Source: BOG-1112 sp964635325 (GTDB lineage: Bacteria; Bdellovibrionota_B; Oligoflexia; Oligoflexales; Bog-1112). Taken from it: a stretch of 15,755 nt of DNA. Position 1 is the stretch's first letter. The number at the start of each line of letters is the position of its first letter. The stretch is from contig CAZWOL010000058.1 of the NCBI GenBank assembly GCA_964635325.1, forward strand, positions 1 through 15,755, given 5' to 3'. The notes below the pieces were generated by a model, which saw only the letters and a list, made by a program, of their open reading frames with translations, had not been told where the DNA came from and searched no databases. The position numbers were made by a program, and so were the translations under genes. Below are positions 6,280-14,062 of this stretch, one piece after another.

Positions 6280-8658
6280 ATGCGGAGAAAGCTGACTCGT
6301 TTTGTGATCATTAGCATCTGTGTGGTGTTTTCTTTGTCCATGGTCGTTGCACTTTATTTGCGTTCTATGCAGCCAAAGCATAAGGGAGAACTTGCGCTTG
6401 CCGGACTGAAAGAAGAGACCGAAGTGCTTTTTGACAAGTGGGCAATCCCTCACATCTATGCCAAAAGTGAGCATGATGCTTATTTTTCACTCGGCTACCT
6501 CCATGCGCAGGACCGTCTTTTCCAGATGGAGATCATGCGTCGGCTTGGACGGGGAGAACTCGCAGAAATATTAGGCCCTGAACTCATCAAGTATGACAGC
6601 CTCTTTCGTACGCTCGGCACCCATCGCATCGCTGCTCGATTGGCTGAAAAACTTAGTCCAGACTCTCCAGAGGGTCAAGCGATCGCTGCCTATGTTGCAG
6701 GTGTAAATGAATTTATCAAAACCGGTACGCTCCCGCTCGAGTTCAAAGTGCTCGGGATGCAGGTGCGGCCTTTCGAAAGTACAGACTCCTTTGCGATAGC
6801 TGCTTACATGGCTTTTAGCTTTGTCAAAGCTCTGCGTTCGGACCCCCTCTTTGCTTTTATCCATGAAAAACTCGGTCCTGAATTTCTTAAAGATGTATTA
6901 ACGTCAGAACAGCTTGCAGGCTCTTCGTTCCGCAAGAGTCCAGACCTTGCTGTTTTAGAGAGCTTTACTGCATTTGCAAAAAACTGGGACATTGATGCTT
7001 TCACAGGCTTTGAAGGGTCGAATGGTTGGGTGATTTCCGGAAGATGGACACGTTCTGGAAAAACCATGCTTGCAAATGATCCACATATTAATTTTTCATC
7101 TCCATCCGTTTGGTATGAAGCACACATGGAAATTCCTAACTTCTCGCTCTACGGACACTACTTAGCAGGTGTCCCCGTGGCCTTGCTAGGGCACAACGAA
7201 AAGCAGGGTTGGGGGATCACGATGCTGCAAAACGATGGGATGGATTTCTTCCAAGAGAAAGTCAACCCTGAGAATGCTCAGCAAGTGTGGTTCAAGGACC
7301 ATTGGGAAAATATTGAAACACATACGGAGATCATCAAGATCAAAGGTCAGCCTGATCTCAAAATAGATGTACGCTCCACACGTCATGGTCCTATCGTCAA
7401 TAATGTTATCGACGGTTTAAAACGCATCCAAGCTCCAGTTGCGATCACGTGGGATTTTTTGGATGAAGATAACGAAATTTTTCAAAGCTTCTACCAACTC
7501 GCACGTAGTGAAAGTGTCGAAGATGCGGAGCATGCGGTTGGTCTCATTCACTCACCTGGTCTGAATGTTACCTATGCGAATGCAAAGGGAGACATTGCAT
7601 GGTGGACTGCAGCTCGTTTCCCTATACGTTCTGCAGCAAGTGAAGAGCAGTTCATTCTCGATGGTTCGTCTGGTGAGCACGAGTATTTGGGGTATCACTC
7701 TTTTGAGTCTCACCCTAAGCTTATCAACCCACCTGAAGGCTTTATAGTCTCTGCTAACCAAGATCCGTTTACCAATCATCCTTACAAAGTACGAGGCTAC
7801 TACAATCCAGACTATCGTTACGATACTCTGCGAGAACGCCTCCCAATGAATAAGCAGTGGTCTGTCGAGGGTGTCAAAGCTCTGCAACTCGAAACACAGA
7901 TACGTATTTACCGACGCATACTGGATCGTCTCTTGCCATTGGTTGAAGACGAGGCTAGCAAAGATCCGATTGCCCGTGATGCTCATTTTCTTTTATCAAA
8001 ATGGGACTTCCGTCATGCTATCGACGAAAATGCACCGACCGTATTTCATGAGTTTATGGGGCAGCTGACTGAAAAAATATTTCGTCCACGTTTGACGGAA
8101 TCTTTCTTTGATGCTTTCCGTCATTCCAATCGTATTCATGACACCCTGATTCATATTATGGAAAATCCAGAGTCACCATGGTGGCAGGATAAAGAAGGCA
8201 AGGTTCAGCAAAAGGAATCTGTGATTGCTGCTTGGAACGATGCGATTCGTGCTTTGAAAGAGAGTTTAGGAAGCAACCCGCGTCAGTGGAACTGGGGACG
8301 CGTCCATACGGTGGCTCACAAGCACCTTATGGGTCGCAATGCATTCCTAGGATGGCTGATGAATATCGGCCCTGTTGCTGCAAGTGGTTCGGTTGAAGCT
8401 GTGAACAACCTCTACTTTCTTATCGGACCAGGTCTTCACGAAGTCGAAGCAGGTCCATCCACTCGTCGGGTGATCGACTTTGCAAATCCACTCGAATCAT
8501 GGGGCATCAATCCGACAGGACAGTCTGGTTATTTTGCAAACTCACATTATCGTGACCAAGCTGCACTCTATCATCAAGGCGAGTATCGTCTGCAGTTGAT
8601 GGATCGCAAGGCACTTGCCGATGCAAAGCGTCTCGCTCTGCGTCCGAAGACGCTCTAA
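6280..8658 (+). CDS. penicillin acylase family Ntn hydrolase
   Basis: A 792-residue member of the penicillin/AHL acylase (S45) family, which cleaves amide bonds of acylated molecules after self-cleaving into alpha and beta chains. A membrane anchor or signal segment covers residues 8-28. The alpha part has the family block H-A-Q-D-R-L-F-Q-M with a following R-R-x-G-R-G. Then comes E-G-S-N-G-W-V with Ser247 as the expected N-terminal nucleophile of the beta chain, ANDPH soon after, GHN at 304-306 followed by QGWG, and LNVTYAN at 428-434, whose Asn429 is the likely oxyanion residue. Length is usual for the family. The ATG has GAGGGG just upstream. Possible substrates include beta-lactams, acyl-homoserine lactones and lipopeptide-like amides; sequence alone does not decide. 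It probably forms an operon with thiI, 28 bp downstream. Confidence 0.93.
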   Translation: MRRKLTRFVIISICVVFSLSMVVALYLRSMQPKHKGELALAGLKEETEVLFDKWAIPHIYAKSEHDAYFSLGYLHAQDRLFQMEIMRRLGRGELAEILGPELIKYDSLFRTLGTHRIAARLAEKLSPDSPEGQAIAAYVAGVNEFIKTGTLPLEFKVLGMQVRPFESTDSFAIAAYMAFSFVKALRSDPLFAFIHEKLGPEFLKDVLTSEQLAGSSFRKSPDLAVLESFTAFAKNWDIDAFTGFEGSNGWVISGRWTRSGKTMLANDPHINFSSPSVWYEAHMEIPNFSLYGHYLAGVPVALLGHNEKQGWGITMLQNDGMDFFQEKVNPENAQQVWFKDHWENIETHTEIIKIKGQPDLKIDVRSTRHGPIVNNVIDGLKRIQAPVAITWDFLDEDNEIFQSFYQLARSESVEDAEHAVGLIHSPGLNVTYANAKGDIAWWTAARFPIRSAASEEQFILDGSSGEHEYLGYHSFESHPKLINPPEGFIVSANQDPFTNHPYKVRGYYNPDYRYDTLRERLPMNKQWSVEGVKALQLETQIRIYRRILDRLLPLVEDEASKDPIARDAHFLLSKWDFRHAIDENAPTVFHEFMGQLTEKIFRPRLTESFFDAFRHSNRIHDTLIHIMENPESPWWQDKEGKVQQKESVIAAWNDAIRALKESLGSNPRQWNWGRVHTVAHKHLMGRNAFLGWLMNIGPVAASGSVEAVNNLYFLIGPGLHEVEAGPSTRRVIDFANPLESWGINPTGQSGYFANSHYRDQAALYHQGEYRLQLMDRKALADAKRLALRPKTL

Positions 8659-8673
8659 AAAAGAAGAAAGCAC

Positions 8674-8678
8674 GAGGA
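8674..8678 (+). promoter_or_regulatory. ribosome binding site that supports the TTG start of thiI
   Basis: GAGGA lies 8 nt before the TTG at 8687, inside the short gap after the acylase stop. The upstream in-frame ATG (8615) has no such site and lies inside the acylase gene. Confidence 0.7.
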
Positions 8679-8686
8679 ATAGTTCT

Positions 8687-10123
8687 TTGAAAATTCTGAT
8701 TCGCATCGCAAGTGAAATGGTTATCAAGTCTGGTCCGGTGAGCAAACGCTTTCAAAAGCGTCTACGCACCAACCTGCGGGCTTCGCTCAAAAAAGAGAAG
8801 ATCCCCTTCACACTCGAAGGTCAGTGGGCTCGACTCTGGTTGCAGACCGAAGATGTACGTGCTCTGGAGATTATAGGTCGAGTTTTTGGTGTGCACAGCT
8901 TTTCGGTTATTGAGCATGAATGCGCTGCGGATAGAGAGACCATCGTTCGCGAGGGGACAGAGTTTTACAAGGAGCGTATTCAGGGTAAAACCTTTGCTGT
9001 CCAGACGCGTCGTATTGGAAAGCATGATTTTACATCGATGGATTTGAGTTGCGAATTGGGTTCGGCTCTCAATGTTGGGAACGTGCCCTCGATGGTGCGC
9101 TTGCACAATCCTGATGTGAGTATCAATATCGAAGTGCGTGATGAGCGTGCTTATTTTTACCAAAATTCTATACCTGGTCCAGGAGGTTTGCCGATCGGAA
9201 CCGGTGGTAGCTGCGTCAGTTTGGTCTCTGGTGGGTTTGATTCGACCGTTGCATCATGGATGATGCAAAAACGTGGTGTGAATCTACGCTACCTCTTTTG
9301 CAATTTAGCAGGTTCTGCGAATGAGCTTTCCATGTTGAAGGTCATGCTACCGTTTGTTCAGCGTTGGAGCTACGGAGACTGGCCTCATCTGAACGTCATT
9401 GACTTTCAACCTGTGGTTGCAGAAATCCTTGCAAAGGTGAGCCCAGCCTTTTCTCAGGTTGTGCTTAAGCGTCTCTTCTACCTTGCTGCACAAAAACTTG
9501 TCGAACAGACAGACTCTCTAGGTATCTTGACGGGTGAGTCTCTTGGTCAGGTGTCGACACAAACGCTCACGAATTTGAATGCGATTTCGTCAGCTATCAC
9601 AACTCCGATTTTTAGGCCTCTGATTGCGTCGGACAAAGGTGATATTATCGAAGTTTCACGCAAGATTGGTCTGCATGATCTCTGTGCTCAGGTAAAAGAA
9701 TACTGCCAGATTGTTCCTGAAAAACCCGTGACAGCCTGTTCGCCTGAGCGTCTCGAAGCTGAAATGAAGAAAATCGATCTGAGCATTTTGGACAAAGCCT
9801 TTGCTGAACGTAAAGTGCTGACGCTTTTGCAAATGGATGATTCCGATCTCATGTCTTCGGATATTTTTAAGGAGGAAATTCCCGATGATGCAATTGTGAT
9901 CGACTGTCAGAGTGAAGAGCAGTTTGAACACAATCATCATCCGCGAGCCACGCATTGGGATTTCTATGATCTACTTGCGAAGTACAAGACATTTGCGAAA
10001 GATCAAAGCTATTTGATCTACTGCACCTTTGGAACGCAGAGTGCAGTGCTGGCAGAAAAAATGCAAAAAGATGGATATCAAGCATACAGTTTGCGTGGGG
10101 GCTTTAAATCTAGCAGAACGTAG
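8687..10123 (+). CDS. thiI: tRNA 4-thiouridine sulfurtransferase with rhodanese domain
   Basis: ThiI adenylates U8 of tRNA and transfers sulfur to it from a cysteine desulfurase; it also feeds thiazole synthesis in some bacteria. From the TTG the 478-residue protein begins MKILIRIASEMVIKS and then K-R-F, lining up with the start of E. coli ThiI. The frame extends back to 8615, but that part overlaps the acylase gene and lacks homology. Order: ferredoxin-like region and THUMP domain (about 1-170, with R-x-G-K-H-D-F), PP-loop SGGFDS (181-186), T-G-E-S-L-G-Q-V-S-x-Q-T block, YC at 339-340 (equivalent of E. coli Cys344), and a C-terminal rhodanese domain (about 370-478) with the active Cys446 in YCTFGTQS. 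Both catalytic Cys residues are present, so the enzyme looks functional. Confidence 0.95.
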   Translation: MKILIRIASEMVIKSGPVSKRFQKRLRTNLRASLKKEKIPFTLEGQWARLWLQTEDVRALEIIGRVFGVHSFSVIEHECAADRETIVREGTEFYKERIQGKTFAVQTRRIGKHDFTSMDLSCELGSALNVGNVPSMVRLHNPDVSINIEVRDERAYFYQNSIPGPGGLPIGTGGSCVSLVSGGFDSTVASWMMQKRGVNLRYLFCNLAGSANELSMLKVMLPFVQRWSYGDWPHLNVIDFQPVVAEILAKVSPAFSQVVLKRLFYLAAQKLVEQTDSLGILTGESLGQVSTQTLTNLNAISSAITTPIFRPLIASDKGDIIEVSRKIGLHDLCAQVKEYCQIVPEKPVTACSPERLEAEMKKIDLSILDKAFAERKVLTLLQMDDSDLMSSDIFKEEIPDDAIVIDCQSEEQFEHNHHPRATHWDFYDLLAKYKTFAKDQSYLIYCTFGTQSAVLAEKMQKDGYQAYSLRGGFKSSRT

Positions 10124-10128
10124 TGAAG

Positions 10129-10251
10129 TCCGTCACCCGAGCGAAACGAAGTGGAGTCGAGGGATCGTCTGCATTGATTTTTGTCAAACCTTCTGTGAAT
10201 TCCTTTGATACAAGACCACCTGGCTAAGCAGGCTTCGCTCGAGATGATGGA
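10129..10251. repeat. 123-bp intergenic element with imperfect terminal inverted repeats
   Basis: The left end (10129-10147, with CCCGAGCGAA) and the reverse complement of the right end (10234-10251, with CTCGAGCGAA) match at 16 of 19 aligned positions with one gap. Between them is non-coding sequence; the left arm continues with CGA-rich units and GTCGAGGGATC. This resembles the dispersed intergenic repeats built on CGAGCGAA-type cores seen in several bacterial genomes, possibly a miniature transposable element. It begins 5 bp after the thiI stop, and no transposase is present. No clear target-site duplication is visible. Confidence 0.5.
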
Positions 10252-10349
10252 TAAAGCAGCAAAACATTTTATGAATAATTCTCTAGGCTTCTCTCGAAAT
10301 TTGTGTCATCTTTTCTTCTAAGAATCATATAAATAAAAACTACCAAGAA

Positions 10350-11057
10350 ATGGTTTCCACTATGAGTGATAAACCACGTGTCTGCGTTATTGACGAGAAC
10401 TTGTTAGTCAAGGTGGGTTGGGAGCGTTCGCTAGGGCATCATGCCGACCTTTTTTTTTATAGGGACCATCGTCCTCTTTTGGAAGAGGCGGCGAAAGATC
10501 CAACTTTGATTCCTTCCTTTCACTGCATTATCGTCGGTCGCATCTATCCACACATCAATGTTGACATCGTTAATAGCGAGGTCCCTGACAAAATTCGTAA
10601 GCAGGCAATGGGCCCAGTCTTTCTGAATTGGCAGGGCTATGTGTCGAAAGGTGACTTAGATCGTAGCTTTGATGGGAAGATCTTTCATCGCTATGGGATA
10701 AAGTGGCATACACTGCGTTTGCGCATACAGAGAGTGGAACGCAAGAAGGGTTCCTTCGATCACGTTCATCCGACGACGAAACAGCGCGCCAGTGTACTTA
10801 TCAGCCGTTCGCAGAAGTGTTGTGAGCTGCTTAAAACAATGGCATCACGTGCGGATGGTCAGCACCGGCGTAAAATTGAAATGATGGCAAGTAGCGATCC
10901 TGAGACGGGTATTAAGCTTCTTGAGGCGATCTACAACAAACTTCTGGTGGACAAGAATCGGCCCGCCAATTGCCCAAGTCGCTACATTAACTCATCTCCC
11001 GTCATCGCGGCCCGCATACTGCGTGAAGTCTTGAATGGTGCGTCAAGTTCGGTCTAG
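10350..11057 (+). CDS. protein of unknown function with a receiver-like N-terminus
   Basis: A 235-residue soluble protein. Its N-terminal part (about 8-130) has the rhythm of a two-component receiver domain: a hydrophobic strand ending in an acidic pair (VCVIDENLLVKVGW), a second strand VDIV, and a possible late Lys around VSKGD. However, where the phospho-acceptor Asp should be, the strand reads CIIVGRIYP, so phosphorylation in the usual way is unlikely. The C-terminal part (about 130-235) is basic, with RVERKK, a Cys-Cys pair and Arg-rich helices, and could bind nucleic acid; this is inference. Both ATG codons (10350 and 10362) lack a clear ribosome site; the second begins nearer the conserved-looking core. 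TATAAA at about 10328 is a possible -10. It is followed by a hairpin and thrS. Confidence 0.6.
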   Translation: MVSTMSDKPRVCVIDENLLVKVGWERSLGHHADLFFYRDHRPLLEEAAKDPTLIPSFHCIIVGRIYPHINVDIVNSEVPDKIRKQAMGPVFLNWQGYVSKGDLDRSFDGKIFHRYGIKWHTLRLRIQRVERKKGSFDHVHPTTKQRASVLISRSQKCCELLKTMASRADGQHRRKIEMMASSDPETGIKLLEAIYNKLLVDKNRPANCPSRYINSSPVIAARILREVLNGASSSV

Positions 11058-11077
11058 CCTTGGAAAGTTCCTTGGTG

Positions 11078-11108
11078 TTAAAAGAAGATTTCCAAAGTCT
11101 TCTTTTAA
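11078..11108 (+). promoter_or_regulatory. perfect 11-bp hairpin between the receiver-like gene and thrS
   Basis: TTAAAAGAAGA (11078-11088) and TCTTCTTTTAA (11098-11108) are exact reverse complements around a 9-nt loop. The hairpin starts 20 bp after the upstream stop and ends 28 bp before the thrS ATG. The 3' arm is itself T-rich, but no long T run follows it, so it could be a weak terminator in either direction or a leader structure affecting thrS. It lacks the anticodon-like features of an E. coli-type thrS operator or a T-box, as far as I can see. Confidence 0.55.
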
Positions 11109-11136
11109 GCTTTCGTAGGAAACGGGGTCAAAACCA

Positions 11137-12942
11137 ATGGACGACCAAAAGTCTCGCTTGTATGCAATTCGTCACTCGCTTGCCCATGTTCTGGCACAAG
11201 CCATCCAAAAATTATTCCCAGGCACCAAACTTGGTTTTGGTCCCCCGACGGAAACCGGATTTTACTACGATTTTGATTTTGGAACGCAAGTCTTTAGCGA
11301 AAAACGTTTCACTGATGTTGAGAAAGCAATGCGCAAGATCATTCAAGAAGCGCAGCCTTTCGTTCGTGAGGACTTGAATTTTGACGAAGCCAAGTTGCGT
11401 TCGCAAAAGCAGGATGAACCTTACAAACTCATCAATATCGAAAATTTAGCAGAACGTGGAACAACGGAATTTTCGTTCTACCGTAATGGTCCCTTCGAAG
11501 ATCTGTGCGAGGGGCCACACGTCCTCAATACCAACGAACTCCCAGCAGGGGCCTTTCGTTTAGACCGTGTTGCGGGTGCTTACTGGCTTGGGCAAGAGAA
11601 AAACAAGATGCTCACACGTATCTATGTTCTTGCGTTTGAAACTGAAAAAGATCTGAAAGACTTTATCAAGCGTCGCGAAATTGCTGAGCAGTACGACCAC
11701 AAAAAATTAGGCAAAGAACTTGGCATTTTTCATTTTGATGACATGATCGGCAAGGGGCTACCCCTTTGGCTTCCTAACGGTTTTGTGCTACGTGACCAGT
11801 TGGAGACCTACGTCAAAGAGGTCGAGTTCCAAGCGGGTTACAAACGTGTGTGCACACCTCCGATCGCAAAAAAAGAGCTCTATCTGACAAGCGGCCACTT
11901 GCCTGCTTACGAAGAGTCGATGTTCCCTCCTATGAAATGTCACCATGCAGATACCGGTCATACCGAAGAGTATTACCTGCGTCCGATGAACTGTCCGCAC
12001 CACCATATGATTTATAAGAGTGCTCAGCGTAGCTACAGAGATTTGCCGCTTCGTTTAGCTGAATATGGCACAACATTCCGTTACGAACAGTCGGGTGAAC
12101 TCTCTGGACTCTTGCGTGTGCGTGGGATGACTTTAAACGATGCTCACCTTTACGTACGTCTCGACCAAGTGGAAGACGAGATTCAAAAGACACTCGAGCT
12201 CTACAATGAAATGTACTCCTGTTTGAAAATTCGTGATTACAGTTTCCGTCTCTCTTTACCAGATTTGGCGTCTGATAAATTTAAGGGCTCACCCGAAATG
12301 TGGAAAAAAGCGGGTGAGATTTTGGAACGTGTTCTCGAGAAGAACGGTACGCCATACTATAAAGGTGTTGGTGAAGCTGCGTTTTACGGGCCAAAGATCG
12401 ATATTCAGTTCAAATACCTCCTGGGTCGCGAAGAAACATTCTCGACGATTCAGGTCGATTTCCTTGCGCCCGAAACTTTCGACCTAAGTTACATCGATGA
12501 CGAAGGCAAAGAACAGCGTCCTGTGGTCATTCACCGTGCGCCATTCTCGACTCATGAGCGTTTCATTAGCTATATTCTGGAAAGCTACGGTGGTGTGTTC
12601 CCAACTTGGTTGGCACCGGTACAAGTTGCAGTCATTCCCGTCAACGAAAGCTGCAACAACTATTGTGCTGATCTCGAAGCCCAGTTCAAACGACACTTTG
12701 TTCGTGCCGAAGCGGATTTGAGTTCGCAGAGTTTTGGTAAAAAGATTAGAACTCATACCGTACGCAAGGTGCCTATTTTGCTGATCGTTGGTAATCAAGA
12801 ACTTGAAGAGGGGCGCGTTACTGTGCGTCGCTATGGCGTAGAGAAACAGGAGAGCTTCACTAAAGAAGACTTCATGCACATGCTCTTAGAGGAAATTCGC
12901 GAGCGCAAAAATACTCGTGAACCCTTGTCAGCGATCGTGTAA
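11137..12942 (+). CDS. thrS: threonyl-tRNA synthetase lacking the TGS domain
   Basis: ThrRS charges tRNA-Thr and edits mischarged Ser-tRNA. This 601-residue protein begins directly in the editing domain: H13-x3-H17 and C124-x3-H128 form the editing site. The class II catalytic core follows, with RPMNCP (zinc ligand Cys286), motif 2 around R-Y-E-Q-S-G with R-V-R-G, His337 in DAH and His466 in IHRA as the other zinc ligands, and motif 3 near G-x-F-P-T-W-L-A-P. An anticodon-binding domain ends the protein. E. coli ThrRS (642 residues) carries an extra N-terminal TGS domain of about 60 residues, absent here. Only 79 bp separate this ATG from the previous stop, so the domain is not hidden upstream. 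GGGG about 10 nt before the ATG serves as the ribosome site. All catalytic and editing residues are kept. Confidence 0.97.
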   Translation: MDDQKSRLYAIRHSLAHVLAQAIQKLFPGTKLGFGPPTETGFYYDFDFGTQVFSEKRFTDVEKAMRKIIQEAQPFVREDLNFDEAKLRSQKQDEPYKLINIENLAERGTTEFSFYRNGPFEDLCEGPHVLNTNELPAGAFRLDRVAGAYWLGQEKNKMLTRIYVLAFETEKDLKDFIKRREIAEQYDHKKLGKELGIFHFDDMIGKGLPLWLPNGFVLRDQLETYVKEVEFQAGYKRVCTPPIAKKELYLTSGHLPAYEESMFPPMKCHHADTGHTEEYYLRPMNCPHHHMIYKSAQRSYRDLPLRLAEYGTTFRYEQSGELSGLLRVRGMTLNDAHLYVRLDQVEDEIQKTLELYNEMYSCLKIRDYSFRLSLPDLASDKFKGSPEMWKKAGEILERVLEKNGTPYYKGVGEAAFYGPKIDIQFKYLLGREETFSTIQVDFLAPETFDLSYIDDEGKEQRPVVIHRAPFSTHERFISYILESYGGVFPTWLAPVQVAVIPVNESCNNYCADLEAQFKRHFVRAEADLSSQSFGKKIRTHTVRKVPILLIVGNQELEEGRVTVRRYGVEKQESFTKEDFMHMLLEEIRERKNTREPLSAIV

Positions 12943-13030
12943 GCAACACTGTCACAATTCTTAGGGTCCAATTGGCCAAGCTTTGCTAAACTAAAAGGAA
13001 CGCTTAGCCACTTATAAAAAAGGAAGACCG

Positions 13031-13855
13031 ATGGGCGATTATTTCAAATGGGATGTGAGTCCTGACATCCTCAACCTTTTTGGACCCTTTAGTTTGCGTT
13101 GGTACAGCCTCTTCTTTATCGCGGGTATTTTGATTGGTAACTCAATTTTTGTAAGCATTACCAAGAAAGAAAAGAAGTCTGTTCGACTTTGTGAATCTCT
13201 TCTCTATTACATTGTTATTGGTACAGTTGTGGGTGCTCGTTTAGGGCACTGCCTATTCTATGATCCGATAGGTTACCTCTCTAATCCCCTTAGCATTCTC
13301 AAAGTTTGGGAAGGTGGTCTAGCGAGCCATGGTGGTTATGCAGGCGTCTTGATTGCTGTCTATCTCTTCTCACGTAAAAATCCGGAAATGAGCTTTTTTT
13401 GGATCGGTGATCGTATTGCGATCTGCTCCATTTTGGCAGGTGCATTTATACGTATGGGCAACTTCTTCAACTCAGAAATCGTCGGACGCGTCACAGATGT
13501 AAGTTGGGCTATCATATTCTCAAGGGTCGACAACTATCCACGCCACCCAACACAATTGTACGAAGCGCTTGGCTATGCTTCGATCAGTTTTGTGTTGTAC
13601 TTGTTCTATCGTTTTACACGGATCTCCTACGTGCCTGGTCGCTTGCTAGGTCTTGGATGTATCTTGGCATTTACGTTTAGAGCACTGATCGAGCATTTCA
13701 AAGAAAACCAAGTTGCATTTGAAAATGGTCTTCCCTTCAATATGGGGCAATTGCTAAGTGTGCCATTCATCCTCGTAGGAATCTTGTTACTCTTGGGTAT
13801 TCAGGGTGGAGGATTGGCAAGACGTGAGCATCATTCCGACAAATCATTCGTTTAG
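13031..13855 (+). CDS. lgt: prolipoprotein diacylglyceryl transferase
   Basis: Lgt transfers a diacylglyceryl group from phosphatidylglycerol to the lipobox Cys of prolipoproteins in the inner membrane, the first step of lipoprotein maturation. The 274-residue protein has about seven membrane segments and the family blocks GARLGHC-x-FY, WEGGLASHGG (catalytic-region His100) and the signature R141-M-G-N144-x2-N-S-E-x2-G-R, where Arg141 and Asn144 match E. coli Arg143 and Asn146. HPTQLYEA and a late F-R-A-L-I-E-H-F-K block follow. Met142 replaces the usual Leu or Ile. AGGAAG lies 5 nt before the ATG. It follows thrS after 88 bp that contain TATAAA (near 13012), a possible promoter or simple AT-rich leader. 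Its presence shows the cell makes lipoproteins. Confidence 0.96.
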   Translation: MGDYFKWDVSPDILNLFGPFSLRWYSLFFIAGILIGNSIFVSITKKEKKSVRLCESLLYYIVIGTVVGARLGHCLFYDPIGYLSNPLSILKVWEGGLASHGGYAGVLIAVYLFSRKNPEMSFFWIGDRIAICSILAGAFIRMGNFFNSEIVGRVTDVSWAIIFSRVDNYPRHPTQLYEALGYASISFVLYLFYRFTRISYVPGRLLGLGCILAFTFRALIEHFKENQVAFENGLPFNMGQLLSVPFILVGILLLLGIQGGGLARREHHSDKSFV

Positions 13856-13874
13856 ATGCATTTTCTTCCTGCTT

Positions 13875-13900
13875 AGCTAATTTGTAAGATGAGATTAGCT
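13875..13900. terminator. hairpin downstream of lgt
   Basis: AGCTAAT (13875-13881) pairs with ATTAGCT (13894-13900) around a 12-nt loop, and ATGCA/TGCAT can extend it outside after mismatched bases. It lies 20 bp past the lgt stop. No T run follows, so the terminator role is uncertain. Confidence 0.35.
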
Positions 13901-14022
13901 GTGCATGGAATGAATGGCAGTGTTTGACGAATGATCTTCATAACTGGTCAATCCCACAGACAAAGGTGACGTTATCTTGACTTCAGTTGAGAAAGTCACT
14001 GGATTCTATCCTCATCATCAAC

Positions 14023-14028
14023 TATAAA
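14023..14028 (+). promoter_or_regulatory. possible -10 element of the second SGNH gene
   Basis: TATAAA lies 34 bp before the ATG at 14063, with only a poor -35 (TGGATT) 17 bp upstream. The preceding leader holds an inverted repeat TGACTT/AAGTCA (13978-13998) that might bind a regulator or be incidental. Confidence 0.25.
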
Positions 14029-14062
14029 TCCGCACCATTTTAAAACTCAGAAGAGGACTGCT

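Noticed and set aside
6049..6474. 141-codon minus-strand frame across the acylase start
   Set aside because: It is antisense to the acylase N-terminus and conflicts with the well-supported ATG at 6085.
11060..11377. 105-codon frame before and inside thrS
   Set aside because: It is out of frame with thrS over most of its length, starts at a TTG without a ribosome site, and its product resembles no TGS domain.
12943..13030. GCTAA/TTAGC inverted repeat between thrS and lgt
   Set aside because: The stem is five bases with a long loop and no T run; too weak to call a terminator.
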